Origin: a bacterium
GTDB taxonomy: Bacteria > UBA9089 > JAHJRX01
Direction of reading: 5' to 3'
Assembly (NCBI GenBank): GCA_030017825.1
Contig: JASEGW010000021.1
Span: 1 to 17,695 of the forward strand
Length of the DNA: 17,695 nucleotides
Shown here: one piece after another, positions 1 through 7,641 of the stretch
Layout of the letters: each line of letters opens with the position of its first letter
How positions within the stretch are numbered: position 1 is the first letter of the stretch
Notes under the pieces: generated by a model
What the model saw: the letters and a program-made list of their open reading frames with translations, nothing else
The model's database searches: none
What the model was told of the DNA's origin: nothing
Program-made: the position numbers and the translations under genes

Positions 1-102
1 CATAATAGGTAATATTTATTCTTTTAGTTGAATTTCTTATTTTGCAGAGGGTCTAATAAACTATAACATTTTGAAATAGTAGCATCAATATTAAAAAAAT
101 TC

Positions 103-129
103 TTGACAATAAGGTATGGGTGGGATAAT
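103..129 (+). promoter_or_regulatory. Candidate sigma-70-type promoter upstream of mraZ
   Basis: A perfect -35 hexamer TTGACA lies at 103-108. The best -10 candidate is GATAAT at 124-129 (five of six matches, 15-bp spacer); TAATAT at 126-131 gives a 17-bp spacer but only four matches. It is the first promoter-like sequence before the whole gene run and lies 36 bp before the mraZ start, so it is the likely main promoter of the cluster. Nothing else is recognisable in 1-102. Confidence 0.6.
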
Positions 130-164
130 ATGGCACTAATTTTGGTGGAGTAAAGTAGAGTAAA
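117..164 (+). promoter_or_regulatory. Candidate MraZ operator: 10-bp-phased short repeats
   Basis: Between the promoter and the mraZ start there are TGGG at 117-120 and 121-124, TGGC at 131-134, TGGTGG at 143-148, and a perfect GAGTAAA direct repeat at 148-154 and 158-164. The starts at 121 and 131, and at 148 and 158, are each 10 bp apart, so they face the same side of the helix. MraZ is known in other bacteria to bind short direct repeats, TGGG-like in E. coli, in front of its own gene. That this region is the autoregulatory site is inference. Confidence 0.4.
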
Positions 165-656
165 ATGGAACAAAGTAAATTAAAAGGGAACGGAAACCCT
201 GAAACTTATAATTTTATTTCTCATTTTGAGCATACATTAGATGAGAAAGGTCGCTTTGTTATGCCAGCTAAATTTAGGAAAATAGCCAAAGAAAAAGATA
301 TAAAGAATTTTTATATAACTTGCGGCTTGGATAGCTGTTTAACTATGTATCCAGGAGAGGAATGGAAAAAGATACTAAATAAGGCAGAAAGTTCTTTTTC
401 TTTTAGCAGAAAACATAATCGTTCTTTCCTGCGAAAGTTTTTTTCTGATGCTATGGAGGTATCAATAGATGGCCAGGGAAGAATAAATTTAAACGGTAAT
501 CTTAAAAAACATGCTCAAATAGATAAAGAAATTATTTTTGTGGGAATGAATAATTTTATTGAGATATGGAGTAAAGAACTTTGGGAAGGCTATATGCAGC
601 AGACAAATGAAAATTATGAAGAAGCAGCTGAGAGCTTGGCTGACCTAGGTTTATAA
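165..656 (+). CDS. mraZ: Transcriptional regulator MraZ
   Basis: This is the DNA-binding regulator that usually opens dcw clusters and represses its own operon. The protein (163 aa) shows the two SpoVT/AbrB-like half-domains of the family, each with a D-x-x-G-R motif: DEKGR near residue 27 inside the HTLDEKGRF stretch, and DGQGR near residue 102. The family is usually about 140-155 aa. The excess here is mostly an N-terminal extension of about 18 residues before the usual start of homology. The ATG at 165 is the first start after an in-frame TAG at 156-158; no ATG closer to the conserved block is visible, so the extension is probably real. No strong Shine-Dalgarno is seen at the usual distance; GGTGGAG at 144-150 is too far. 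First gene of the cluster, 121 bp before rsmH. Confidence 0.96.
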   Translation: MEQSKLKGNGNPETYNFISHFEHTLDEKGRFVMPAKFRKIAKEKDIKNFYITCGLDSCLTMYPGEEWKKILNKAESSFSFSRKHNRSFLRKFFSDAMEVSIDGQGRINLNGNLKKHAQIDKEIIFVGMNNFIEIWSKELWEGYMQQTNENYEEAAESLADLGL

Positions 657-705
657 AAAATATTTGGACAAAAACAAGCACAGGTTTTAATAATAAAATT
701 TAAAT

Positions 706-734
706 ATTATCAATCAAAATTATCAATCAAAATT
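706..734. repeat. 13-bp tandem repeat in the mraZ-rsmH gap
   Basis: The unit ATTATCAATCAAA occurs at 706-718 and is repeated exactly at 719-731, followed by the first three bases of a third copy. It sits in the short untranslated gap before rsmH. It looks like a replication-slippage duplication; no function is evident. Confidence 0.8.
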
Positions 735-777
735 TTGTGCAAGTTTGTGTCCCATTAAATTAAAACAGGTGGTGAAA

Positions 778-1674
778 ATGGAGAGGATGCATACACCGGT
801 AATGGCAAAAGATGCGCTAAGTTTTTTAGATCCAAAACCTGGGAAAATCTATATTGATTGCACTATAGGTGCAGGAGGCCATAGCGAAACTCTTTTAAAG
901 TTAGGCTCCAAGGTAATCGGGATTGATCAAGACGCAGAAGTGCTTGAAATTGCTCGAGAAAGGTTATCAATTTATGGCGATAAGATTATTTTTATTCACG
1001 AGAATTTTAGGAATTTAGACAGTATTTTAAATGAGCTAAATATTCAACAAGTTGATGGTATCATATATGATTTAGGAGTATCAACTTATCAACTCAATAA
1101 GGCTGAGAGAGGATTTAGTTTTCAAAAAGATGGTCCTTTGGACATGAGAATGGACAAAGAAAGAAAAACGAAAGCTTATGATTTAGTGAATCATCTTTCT
1201 GAAAAAGAGCTTTCTGAAATTATATGGGCTTATGGAGAAGATAAATGGGCAAAAAGGATTGCCAAGCAAATTATATTTTTTCGCCAGAAAGAAGGAAGTA
1301 TCAGCACTACTTCTAAATTAGTAAAGATAATAAAAACTGTTGTTCCTAAAAAGTCTTCTATAAAAATACATCCTGCTACCAGAACTTTTCAAGCATTTCG
1401 CATAGCTGTAAATAATGAACTTTCCTCTTTGGAAAAGTCTTTAGAAAAAGCAAAGTCTTTTTTAAGCAAAGATGGAAAGATCATTGTTATTTCTTTTCAT
1501 TCTTTAGAAGACCGTATTGTAAAAAACAAATTTAAAGAATGGGAAAAGATGCATCCTCCTTTGGTTAAAGTACTCAGCAAAAAACCATTTATTCCTACTT
1601 TAGAAGAAATAAAAATTAATCCTCGTGCTCGAAGCGCTAAGTTTCGAGTAGCTCAAAAATCTATAGGAGGCTAA
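778..1674 (+). CDS. rsmH: 16S rRNA (cytosine-1402-N4)-methyltransferase RsmH
   Basis: RsmH (MraW) uses S-adenosylmethionine to methylate N4 of C1402 in 16S rRNA and normally follows mraZ. The SAM-binding motif DCTIGAGGHS is at about residues 27-36, the acidic motif IDQD at 49-52, and the family blocks YDLGVSTYQL (97-106), DGPLDMRMD (118-126), HPATRTFQAFRI, ISFHSLEDR and NPRARSAKFR follow in order. The frame is open upstream to a TTG at 745, but the ATG at 778 has an excellent Shine-Dalgarno (AGGTGGTGA, 767-775) and gives a 298-aa protein of normal length; an ATG at 787 is a weaker alternative. The stop is two bases before the next small gene, so the two are probably cotranslated. No missing residues were noticed. 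Confidence 0.97.
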   Translation: MERMHTPVMAKDALSFLDPKPGKIYIDCTIGAGGHSETLLKLGSKVIGIDQDAEVLEIARERLSIYGDKIIFIHENFRNLDSILNELNIQQVDGIIYDLGVSTYQLNKAERGFSFQKDGPLDMRMDKERKTKAYDLVNHLSEKELSEIIWAYGEDKWAKRIAKQIIFFRQKEGSISTTSKLVKIIKTVVPKKSSIKIHPATRTFQAFRIAVNNELSSLEKSLEKAKSFLSKDGKIIVISFHSLEDRIVKNKFKEWEKMHPPLVKVLSKKPFIPTLEEIKINPRARSAKFRVAQKSIGG

Positions 1675-1676
1675 AA

Positions 1677-1880
1677 ATGCTCTCAGACTGTGCTAATTTA
1701 GTTATAGAAGAAAGGTATGAGAAAGAAGATATGGATACAACAAATATGAGCGGACAAGATATTATTAGGATAATTTTATGTATAAAAGATAAAATACTAA
1801 GGGAACCACAATTAGTTTTATTGCTGAATGATAGCTCTTCTCAGAAAGCTATTGAGCTTGTTGATAAAAATGCGCAGTAA
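1677..1880 (+). CDS. Unrecognised small protein between rsmH and ftsL
   Basis: I do not recognise this 67-aa protein. Translation is credible: a perfect AGGAGG at 1665-1670 lies six bases before the ATG, and the gene begins two bases after the rsmH stop, inside an operon. The protein has no obvious signal peptide, no membrane segment and no cysteine metal motif. The N-terminal third is acidic (EERYEKED); the middle, about residues 27-51, is leucine/isoleucine-rich and probably helical. Its 3' end overlaps the ftsL frame by 11 bases if ftsL starts at 1870, or 53 bases if it starts at 1828, suggesting translational coupling. It could be a lineage-specific division partner, or merely a leader that delivers ribosomes to ftsL, which has no good ribosome binding site of its own. 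The function is unknown. Confidence 0.7.
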   Translation: MLSDCANLVIEERYEKEDMDTTNMSGQDIIRIILCIKDKILREPQLVLLLNDSSSQKAIELVDKNAQ

Positions 1881-2148
1881 GTTTTTCTTATATTTTATTT
1901 TTATTATTTTATTTGCATCAAGTATCTTTGCAAATGTTTGGCAAGACATACGAATAACCTCTTATGGCTATAAAATAGGTATTTTAGAAGAAGAAAAAAG
2001 AAACTTACAAAAAGAGAAAAAATATTATAAATTAAAGACAGCCAACTTAAAATCTCCCAAGAGAATAAAAAAAATTGCTAGTGAAAAATTAGGATTAATC
2101 ATTCCTAAAAAATTAGAAATTATTACTTTAACTATAAATAATTTTTAA
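1870..2148 (+). CDS. ftsL: Cell division protein FtsL (FtsL/DivIC-like)
   Basis: FtsL is a short bitopic membrane protein that works with FtsQ and FtsB/DivIC to activate septal wall synthesis. The 92-aa product shows the expected layout: a very short basic N-terminus, one transmembrane segment (about residues 4-21, FFLYFIFIILFASSIFA), then a charged heptad-like coiled coil (about 36-60), and the C-terminal family signature SPKRIKKIASEKLGL followed by IPKK. Assignment rests on this architecture and on position after rsmH. An in-frame ATG at 1828 would add 14 residues and overlap the preceding small gene by 53 bases; neither start has a clear Shine-Dalgarno. I chose 1870 because membrane topology fits and overlap is minimal. 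The stop codon TAA lies inside the left target duplication of the inserted element just downstream. ftsI, the usual next gene, is absent. Confidence 0.85.
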   Translation: MRSKFFLYFIFIILFASSIFANVWQDIRITSYGYKIGILEEEKRNLQKEKKYYKLKTANLKSPKRIKKIASEKLGLIIPKKLEIITLTINNF

Positions 2149-2153
2149 AAATA

Positions 2154-2275
2154 CCTAAGTTCGACATAAGAATATGTTCCTTTAGTTTATAGTTTAAAAA
2201 TTAATATTTCTTTGCTAAATTGAAATTTTAACAAAAAATATTAACCCTTAAATTTATATTTAAATCGAACTTAGG
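2154..2275. mobile_element. 122-bp MITE-like element (copy 1) with 9-bp target duplication
   Basis: The ends are perfect inverted repeats (CCTAAGTTCGA at 2154-2164; TCGAACTTAGG at 2265-2275), with inner inverted segments such as TTAATATT 2201-2208 against AATATTAA 2237-2244. Directly abutting both ends is the same 9-mer TTAAAAATA (2145-2153 and 2276-2284), the mark of a transposition event. It has no coding capacity, so it would need a transposase from elsewhere. Its left arm and right third match those of the larger element at 8799-9145. Removing the element plus one duplication leaves a 39-bp ftsL-murE gap, normal for an operon. Target duplications of 8-9 bp occur in several insertion sequence families; I cannot name the parent. 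Confidence 0.8.
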
Positions 2276-2318
2276 TTAAAAATAGGTTGTAAGTTTTTTA
2301 ATAACTCTGAGGCAGTTT

Positions 2319-3848
2319 ATGAATTTATCAGAACTTATCGGAAGTTTAGAAATAGATAAATTTAAAGGGGAAATAGAAACTCATATTGAGAGCGTAACTT
2401 GCAATTCAAAGCAAGTAACTACTAATTCGCTTTTTATATGCATAAGGGGAGAGAAGTTTGATGGCCATAATTTTATAGAAGAAGCTATAAAAAAAGGTGC
2501 TAAAGTTATTGTAGTAGAAGAGTGGATAAAAGTTCCTGATCTTGTTTCTTTAATAAAGGTTCCCAGTACAAGATTAGCTTTAGCTCAGTTAGCTGATAAT
2601 TTTTATGGGCATCCTTCTAATGACTTAAAGATAATAGGAATTACTGGAACAAATGGGAAGACTACCACAGCCTTTTTGGTAGAATCTATATTTAAATCTG
2701 CTGGTTGTAAAATAGGACGATTGTCAACAATTTCTTACCAATTAGGATTAGGAGATGAAGAGAAAAAAGCAGATTTTACCACACCTCAACCATTAGATCT
2801 TCAAAATTATTTTCGATATATGGTAAACAAGGGATTAACTCACTGTGTAATGGAAGTTTCTTCTCATGCTCTTTTTTTATCTCGAGTAGAGCAAATAAAT
2901 TTTCAAAGTGCTATTTTTACTAATATTACTCGGGATCATTTAGATTTTCATCATAGTTTTTCTTCTTATCTCAGTTCTAAAATAAGATTATTTGAGCTTT
3001 TAGGAGATGAAAAAGAAAAACTAGCTATTATTAATATCGATGATCCTCATTGTGATGAAATCTTATGTAAAGTAAAATCTAAAACTGTAAAATATGGCCT
3101 AGATAAAGATGCTCATGTTACAGCTACTAAGGTTCATATTAATAAGGATGGGTATCCTTCGTTTAATATTAACGGCACAAAAATAGATTTAAAGCTAATA
3201 GGAAAGCATAATATTTATAATGCTTTAGCAGCTGCAGCGGTAGCTTTGTATAATGGCATTAGCCTTGTAGAAATAAAAAAAGGCTTAGAGGCAGTTACTG
3301 GAGTTTGTGGAAGGTTTGAAGTAGTTCATGAAGATAATTTTAAAGTGGTGATAGATTATGCTCATACTCCTGATGCTTTACGCTGGACACTTTCAACGGC
3401 CAGGTCTCTTGAGCCAAAACGTCTTATCACTGTGTTTGGTTGTGGAGGAGATAGAGATAAAGGAAAAAGACCATTAATGGGTAGAATTGCTTCTGAATGG
3501 AGTGATTATACTATTATTACTTCTGATAATCCTCGCAGTGAAGACCCTTTGGAAATTGCCTTAAGCATAAAACAAGGTTTCGGCGAAAAAAGTAATAATT
3601 TAGACATCATTCTTGATAGAAGAGAGGCTATAGCCAAAGCTATTGAAATAGCCAAGAAAGGTGATATAATTATAATTGCAGGCAAAGGACATGAAGACTA
3701 TCAAATTTTTAAGGATGAGACTATCTACTTTAAAGATTACGATGTTGTGAAAGAAGAAATTTCACTTAAGAAAAGGATGAATTTAGATGGAGCTAATTCC
3801 TATTACCGACATAATACAAACTACGAAAGGAATATTGGAGTCGGGTAG
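2319..3848 (+). CDS. murE: UDP-MurNAc-tripeptide synthetase MurE (meso-DAP-adding)
   Basis: This cytoplasmic ligase adds the third stem-peptide residue to UDP-MurNAc-L-Ala-D-Glu. The 509-aa protein has the three Mur-ligase domains: an N-terminal UDP-binding domain (CNSKQV near 28-33), the ATP loop GTNGKTT at 110-116, the substrate segment TTPQPLD at 154-160, a lysine at 221 in the position of the carbamylated residue, and the C-terminal domain with GCGGDRDKGKRP and DNPRSEDP (DNPR 403-406). DNPR is the hallmark of meso-diaminopimelate enzymes, as opposed to lysine-adding ones. The ATG at 2319 has a modest TGAGG site six bases upstream. The gene runs 62 bases into murF, giving a tail of about 20 residues after the point where most family members end. 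Confidence 0.97.
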   Translation: MNLSELIGSLEIDKFKGEIETHIESVTCNSKQVTTNSLFICIRGEKFDGHNFIEEAIKKGAKVIVVEEWIKVPDLVSLIKVPSTRLALAQLADNFYGHPSNDLKIIGITGTNGKTTTAFLVESIFKSAGCKIGRLSTISYQLGLGDEEKKADFTTPQPLDLQNYFRYMVNKGLTHCVMEVSSHALFLSRVEQINFQSAIFTNITRDHLDFHHSFSSYLSSKIRLFELLGDEKEKLAIINIDDPHCDEILCKVKSKTVKYGLDKDAHVTATKVHINKDGYPSFNINGTKIDLKLIGKHNIYNALAAAAVALYNGISLVEIKKGLEAVTGVCGRFEVVHEDNFKVVIDYAHTPDALRWTLSTARSLEPKRLITVFGCGGDRDKGKRPLMGRIASEWSDYTIITSDNPRSEDPLEIALSIKQGFGEKSNNLDIILDRREAIAKAIEIAKKGDIIIIAGKGHEDYQIFKDETIYFKDYDVVKEEISLKKRMNLDGANSYYRHNTNYERNIGVG

Positions 3849-5157
3849 CAAAGATATTTTAATAAAAGATATTTCTATTGATAGTAGAACTATAAATAAA
3901 GACAGTTTATTCTTGGCTGTTAAAGGTAATCGTTTTGATGGACATGATTTTTTAGAAGATGCTTTTAGAAAAGGAGCATTAGGAGCAGTTATTTCTAAGG
4001 AGGCAAATCTACTTTACAAAGAAAAAGTAATAATAAAAGTGCCTGATACTATTAAGGCTTTAGGTAAGATTGCCCTTTATAATCGAAAACGTTATTCTAA
4101 TATTTTAATAGCTATTACAGGAAGCAATGGCAAGACTACTACTAAAGAAATGGTAGCTTCTATTATTGGTAAAAAGTTTAAGGTATGCAAAAGTAGCGAA
4201 AATTACAATAATGAAATAGGGATTCCTCTTAGCTTGTTAAAAGTACTACCTTCCCATGAAATTATTGTAGTAGAAATGGGAATGAATAGTCTTGGAGAAA
4301 TAGATAACTTAGCTAAAATTTCTAAACCAGATATTGGAGTTATTACTAATATTGGCCAGACCCATTTAGAAAATCTAACCTCTATAGAAAATGTATTTAA
4401 AGGCAAAATAGAGCTTTTACATAATTTAACTAAGGAGGGAATAGCTGTTCTCAATGCTGATGATCCTTTTACGGAAAAAATTAGGAAAATATTTAAAGGT
4501 AAAATAATTACCATAGGAATTAAAAATAAAGCGGATTATAAAGCTATTCTCATAAAGCATGAAGATGTTTCTTGTATTTCTTTTGACATAGAAAATAAAG
4601 CAAAAAATGTTACAATTAAGAGAGTAGGAACTCATGATGTATATAATGCTTTAGTAGGCTTTGCATTAGGATGTTTGCTTAAGATAGATATTTCTTTAAT
4701 CAAAAAAGGATTATTAGATACAGAATATCCTACTGGAAGAACTGAATTTATAAGCAAGAAAGATATTGTAATTATTGATGATACTTATAATGCTAATCCA
4801 TGTTCTATGAAAAAAGCTGTTGATGCTTTAACAAATATATCTAAAGCTAAAAGACGTATAATAGTAGTTGGCGATATGGGAGAGCTTGGAAAACAAGCTG
4901 AGGAGTTACATAGGGAAGTAGGGAAATATATTGCTGAAAAAAAGAAGATTGATTTATTGTTTACTTTAGGAGAATTGGGAGAGTTGATAGGAGAAGGAGC
5001 TAAGAATTCTGATTTCCCCGAAGAAAATATATTTTGCTATAGAGACAAAGATAAATTAGTTAAAACTATTAAGAAGATTTTAAGACCTTACGATTACATA
5101 CTAGTTAAAGGTTCGCGTATGATGAATATGGAAAAAATAGTAAGAGAGATCACCTAG
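3787..5157 (+). CDS. murF: UDP-MurNAc-tripeptide:D-Ala-D-Ala ligase MurF
   Basis: MurF joins the D-Ala-D-Ala dipeptide made by Ddl to the UDP-MurNAc-tripeptide, completing the pentapeptide in the cytoplasm. Length is 456 aa, typical of the family. Visible signatures in order are SIDSRTI near 30 and GNRFDGHDF near 47-55 in the N-terminal domain, the ATP loop GSNGKTTTKEM from 112, ENYNNEIGIP, VVEMGMN, then DDTYNANPCSM and GDMGELG in the C-terminal half. The ATG at 3787 gives the usual MurF N-terminus and has an AAAGGATG site upstream, so the 62-base overlap with the end of murE appears genuine. Its stop TAG abuts the ATG of mraY with no gap. The overlap and zero spacing indicate translational coupling of murE-murF-mraY. 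Confidence 0.97.
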   Translation: MELIPITDIIQTTKGILESGSKDILIKDISIDSRTINKDSLFLAVKGNRFDGHDFLEDAFRKGALGAVISKEANLLYKEKVIIKVPDTIKALGKIALYNRKRYSNILIAITGSNGKTTTKEMVASIIGKKFKVCKSSENYNNEIGIPLSLLKVLPSHEIIVVEMGMNSLGEIDNLAKISKPDIGVITNIGQTHLENLTSIENVFKGKIELLHNLTKEGIAVLNADDPFTEKIRKIFKGKIITIGIKNKADYKAILIKHEDVSCISFDIENKAKNVTIKRVGTHDVYNALVGFALGCLLKIDISLIKKGLLDTEYPTGRTEFISKKDIVIIDDTYNANPCSMKKAVDALTNISKAKRRIIVVGDMGELGKQAEELHREVGKYIAEKKKIDLLFTLGELGELIGEGAKNSDFPEENIFCYRDKDKLVKTIKKILRPYDYILVKGSRMMNMEKIVREIT

Positions 5158-6255
5158 ATGTTTTATCATATATTTTATGAATGGCTCTTTGATCCAGATA
5201 AGGCTACTTCAGTTTTTCGGTTATTTAAATATATTACTTTTAGAAGTGCTTATGCAGCTTTGACTGCCTTAGTTTTATCTTTTGTTTTAGGCCCTATTAT
5301 TATTAGAAAACTAAAGTCTTTAAATATTACTCAGGTTATTAGGGAGGAATATTTAAAGAATCATATTCATAAATCCAGCATACCTACTATGGGTGGTTTT
5401 ATAATATTAATAGCTTTAATCGGCTCTACTCTACTTTGGGCAAAACTGAATAATCAGTTAGTTATTGCTGTTCTTTTGGTCACATTCTTATTAGGACTGT
5501 TAGGGTTTTATGATGATTATTTAAAAATAGTTAAAAATAAGCCGGAAGGACTAATTGTTCGCAATAAGTTAATAGGGCAAACAATTATAGCCTTAGGGGT
5601 AGCTTTTTATTTTTACTATAATCCTATTAATAGTGAGTTTGGCACAAGTCTCCCCATTCCTTTTTCTAATAAACCACCTTTAGATTTAGAATGGCTTTAT
5701 ATTCCTTTTGTGGTATTAGTAATTGTTGGCTCGTCTAATGCTGTAAATCTAACTGATGGCTTAGATGGGTTAGCTATAGGAGCAATAGTTTTTGCTGCTA
5801 TAGCTTACGCTGGCTTAAGTTATGTGGGCGGTAATGTCAAATTTGCTGAATATTTACGAATTATTTATGTAAAAGGAGGAGGAGAACTCACTATTTTTTT
5901 AGCAGCTTTAGTTGGAGCTGGGCTTGGATTTCTTTGGTTTAATGCTCATCCTGCAGAAATATTTATGGGAGATATTGGGTCTTTAGCTCTTGGAGGAGCT
6001 TTAGGAACAGTAGCGATTTTGATTAAGAATGAATTAGTTCTTTTAATTGTAGGAGGCTTATTTGTAATGGAAGCTTCTTCAGTATTAATTCAAGTAGCTT
6101 CATATAAATTACGCAGAAAAAGAGTTTTTTTGATGGCCCCCCTTCATCATCATTTTGAACAAAAAGGTTGGAAAGAATCAAAGATTATTATTCGCTTCTG
6201 GATTATTGCTATTATATTTATGCTTCTTAGTCTTAGTACCCTAAAATTGAGGTAA
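5158..6255 (+). CDS. mraY: Phospho-MurNAc-pentapeptide translocase MraY
   Basis: MraY is the integral membrane enzyme that transfers phospho-MurNAc-pentapeptide from UDP to undecaprenyl phosphate, forming lipid I. The 365-aa protein is strongly hydrophobic with about ten membrane segments. The catalytic aspartates are present: FYDDYLK with D119 and D120, and FMGDIGS with D272. Other family blocks are HKSSIPTMGG (71-80), NLTDGLDGLA (197-206) and the cytoplasmic loop APLHHHFE (H330-H332). The ATG follows the murF stop directly, and four bases separate its stop region from murD, so expression is coupled. The only purine-rich sequence before the start, AGAGAGAT, is a weak ribosome binding site, which fits re-initiation after murF. 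Confidence 0.97.
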   Translation: MFYHIFYEWLFDPDKATSVFRLFKYITFRSAYAALTALVLSFVLGPIIIRKLKSLNITQVIREEYLKNHIHKSSIPTMGGFIILIALIGSTLLWAKLNNQLVIAVLLVTFLLGLLGFYDDYLKIVKNKPEGLIVRNKLIGQTIIALGVAFYFYYNPINSEFGTSLPIPFSNKPPLDLEWLYIPFVVLVIVGSSNAVNLTDGLDGLAIGAIVFAAIAYAGLSYVGGNVKFAEYLRIIYVKGGGELTIFLAALVGAGLGFLWFNAHPAEIFMGDIGSLALGGALGTVAILIKNELVLLIVGGLFVMEASSVLIQVASYKLRRKRVFLMAPLHHHFEQKGWKESKIIIRFWIIAIIFMLLSLSTLKLR

Positions 6256-6258
6256 TTT

Positions 6259-7641
6259 ATGGAACTTAAAGGTAAAAAGGTAGCCGTTTTAGGCTTGGGA
6301 AAAAGCGGTATAGCCGCAGCAAAGCTTCTTCATCAAAAAGAAGCAAAAGTGTTTATTAGTGAAATTAATAATGAACTATCATTTAAAGGAGAACTATATT
6401 CTTATTTGAATAATAATTTTGAAATAGAATTAGGGCGCCATAGTGAAAAAATATTAGAAAGTGACATGATTGTTATTAGTCCAGGAATAAATACAGACAT
6501 TCCTATAATTAAGAAAGCCCACGAGTTAAATATTTCAGTAATAAGTGAAATAGAATTAGCTTTTAAATTTATAAAAAATCAAACTTTGGTATCTATTACT
6601 GGAACTAATGGAAAAACTACTGTAACTACCTTATTAGGTGAAGTAGTAAAAAATGATAAGAAGGAAACCATAGTAGCTGGAAACATTGGCTATCCTTTAT
6701 GTGAAGCCATAAATGAACTCAAGGAAGAACACATATTAATCACAGAGATAAGTAGTTTTCAATTAGAAAATATCGAAAAATTTAAACCCCATATTAGTGT
6801 TTTGCTCAATATTACCGAAGATCACTTGGATAGATATTTTGATATGGAAGAATATACAAGAGCTAAAAAGAATATAACTATAAACCAAAAAAGAGGAGAT
6901 TTTATTGTATTAAATTATGATGATTTTAGAATAAGATCGCTAGACATAAGAACTTCAGCTAAGATTATTTATTTTAGTGTCAAAGAGAAGATTAAAGAAG
7001 GAGTATATATAGAAGATAATAAGATTATTTCTAATCTTAAAGGCAAAAAAGAGTTTATATGTAATTTAGAAGATATTAAAATTAAAGGAAAACATAATCA
7101 AGAAAATATTTTAGCTGTAGTAAGCGTTTCTATATTGTTAAATGTCAATAAAGAGATATTGAAAGATACTATATCAAATTTTGCTGGTTTAGAGCATCGC
7201 ATAAAAGAAGTAAAAAATATACATGGAGTAACTTTTATAAATGATTCTAAAGCTACAAATATTGATGCTATGCTAAAGGCTATGGAAAGTTTCAATTCTC
7301 CTATTATATTAATTGCAGGAGGCAGAGACAAAAAAGGAAATTTTATCCTACTTAGAAATTTACTACTAAAGAAAACTAAAGAAATGATACTAATAGGAGA
7401 GTCTAAAGAAAAAATAAGAAATTTATTAAAAGAATGTGTTAATACTCATTTGGTTGATAATCTTTCCAAAGCTGTTAATTTAGCCTATGCTTTAGCTGAA
7501 GACGGGGATATAGTTTTATTTTCCCCAGGATGCAGTAGTTATGATATGTTCTCTAATTATGAAGAAAGAGGAGAATGTTTTAAGAAGGAGGTATTCAATT
7601 TAGCTTCAAGGGTAGGAGAAAAAGTTGGCGTATCCTTATAA
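6259..7641 (+). CDS. murD: UDP-MurNAc-L-alanine:D-glutamate ligase MurD
   Basis: MurD adds D-glutamate to UDP-MurNAc-L-alanine. The 460-aa protein begins with the Rossmann-like UDP-binding motif GLGKSGIAAAKLL (about 12-24), has the ATP loop GTNGKTTVTTLL (115-126), the central block ITEISSFQLE, NITEDHLDRY, and the C-terminal motifs NDSKATN, GGRDKKG and SPGCSSYDMF. Together these are diagnostic for MurD rather than other Mur ligases. The ATG at 6259 is preceded by a TGAGGT site seven bases away. The 3' end overlaps the TTG start of ftsW by 17 bases. Length is normal and no key residue is missing. Confidence 0.97.
   Translation: MELKGKKVAVLGLGKSGIAAAKLLHQKEAKVFISEINNELSFKGELYSYLNNNFEIELGRHSEKILESDMIVISPGINTDIPIIKKAHELNISVISEIELAFKFIKNQTLVSITGTNGKTTVTTLLGEVVKNDKKETIVAGNIGYPLCEAINELKEEHILITEISSFQLENIEKFKPHISVLLNITEDHLDRYFDMEEYTRAKKNITINQKRGDFIVLNYDDFRIRSLDIRTSAKIIYFSVKEKIKEGVYIEDNKIISNLKGKKEFICNLEDIKIKGKHNQENILAVVSVSILLNVNKEILKDTISNFAGLEHRIKEVKNIHGVTFINDSKATNIDAMLKAMESFNSPIILIAGGRDKKGNFILLRNLLLKKTKEMILIGESKEKIRNLLKECVNTHLVDNLSKAVNLAYALAEDGDIVLFSPGCSSYDMFSNYEERGECFKKEVFNLASRVGEKVGVSL

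Noticed and set aside
745..777. TTG start giving an 11-residue longer RsmH
   Set aside because: There is no ribosome binding site for it; the ATG at 778 has an excellent one and gives the normal protein length.
4203..4635. Minus-strand frames inside murF
   Set aside because: These are shadows of a complete MurF; no start context and no recognisable protein features.
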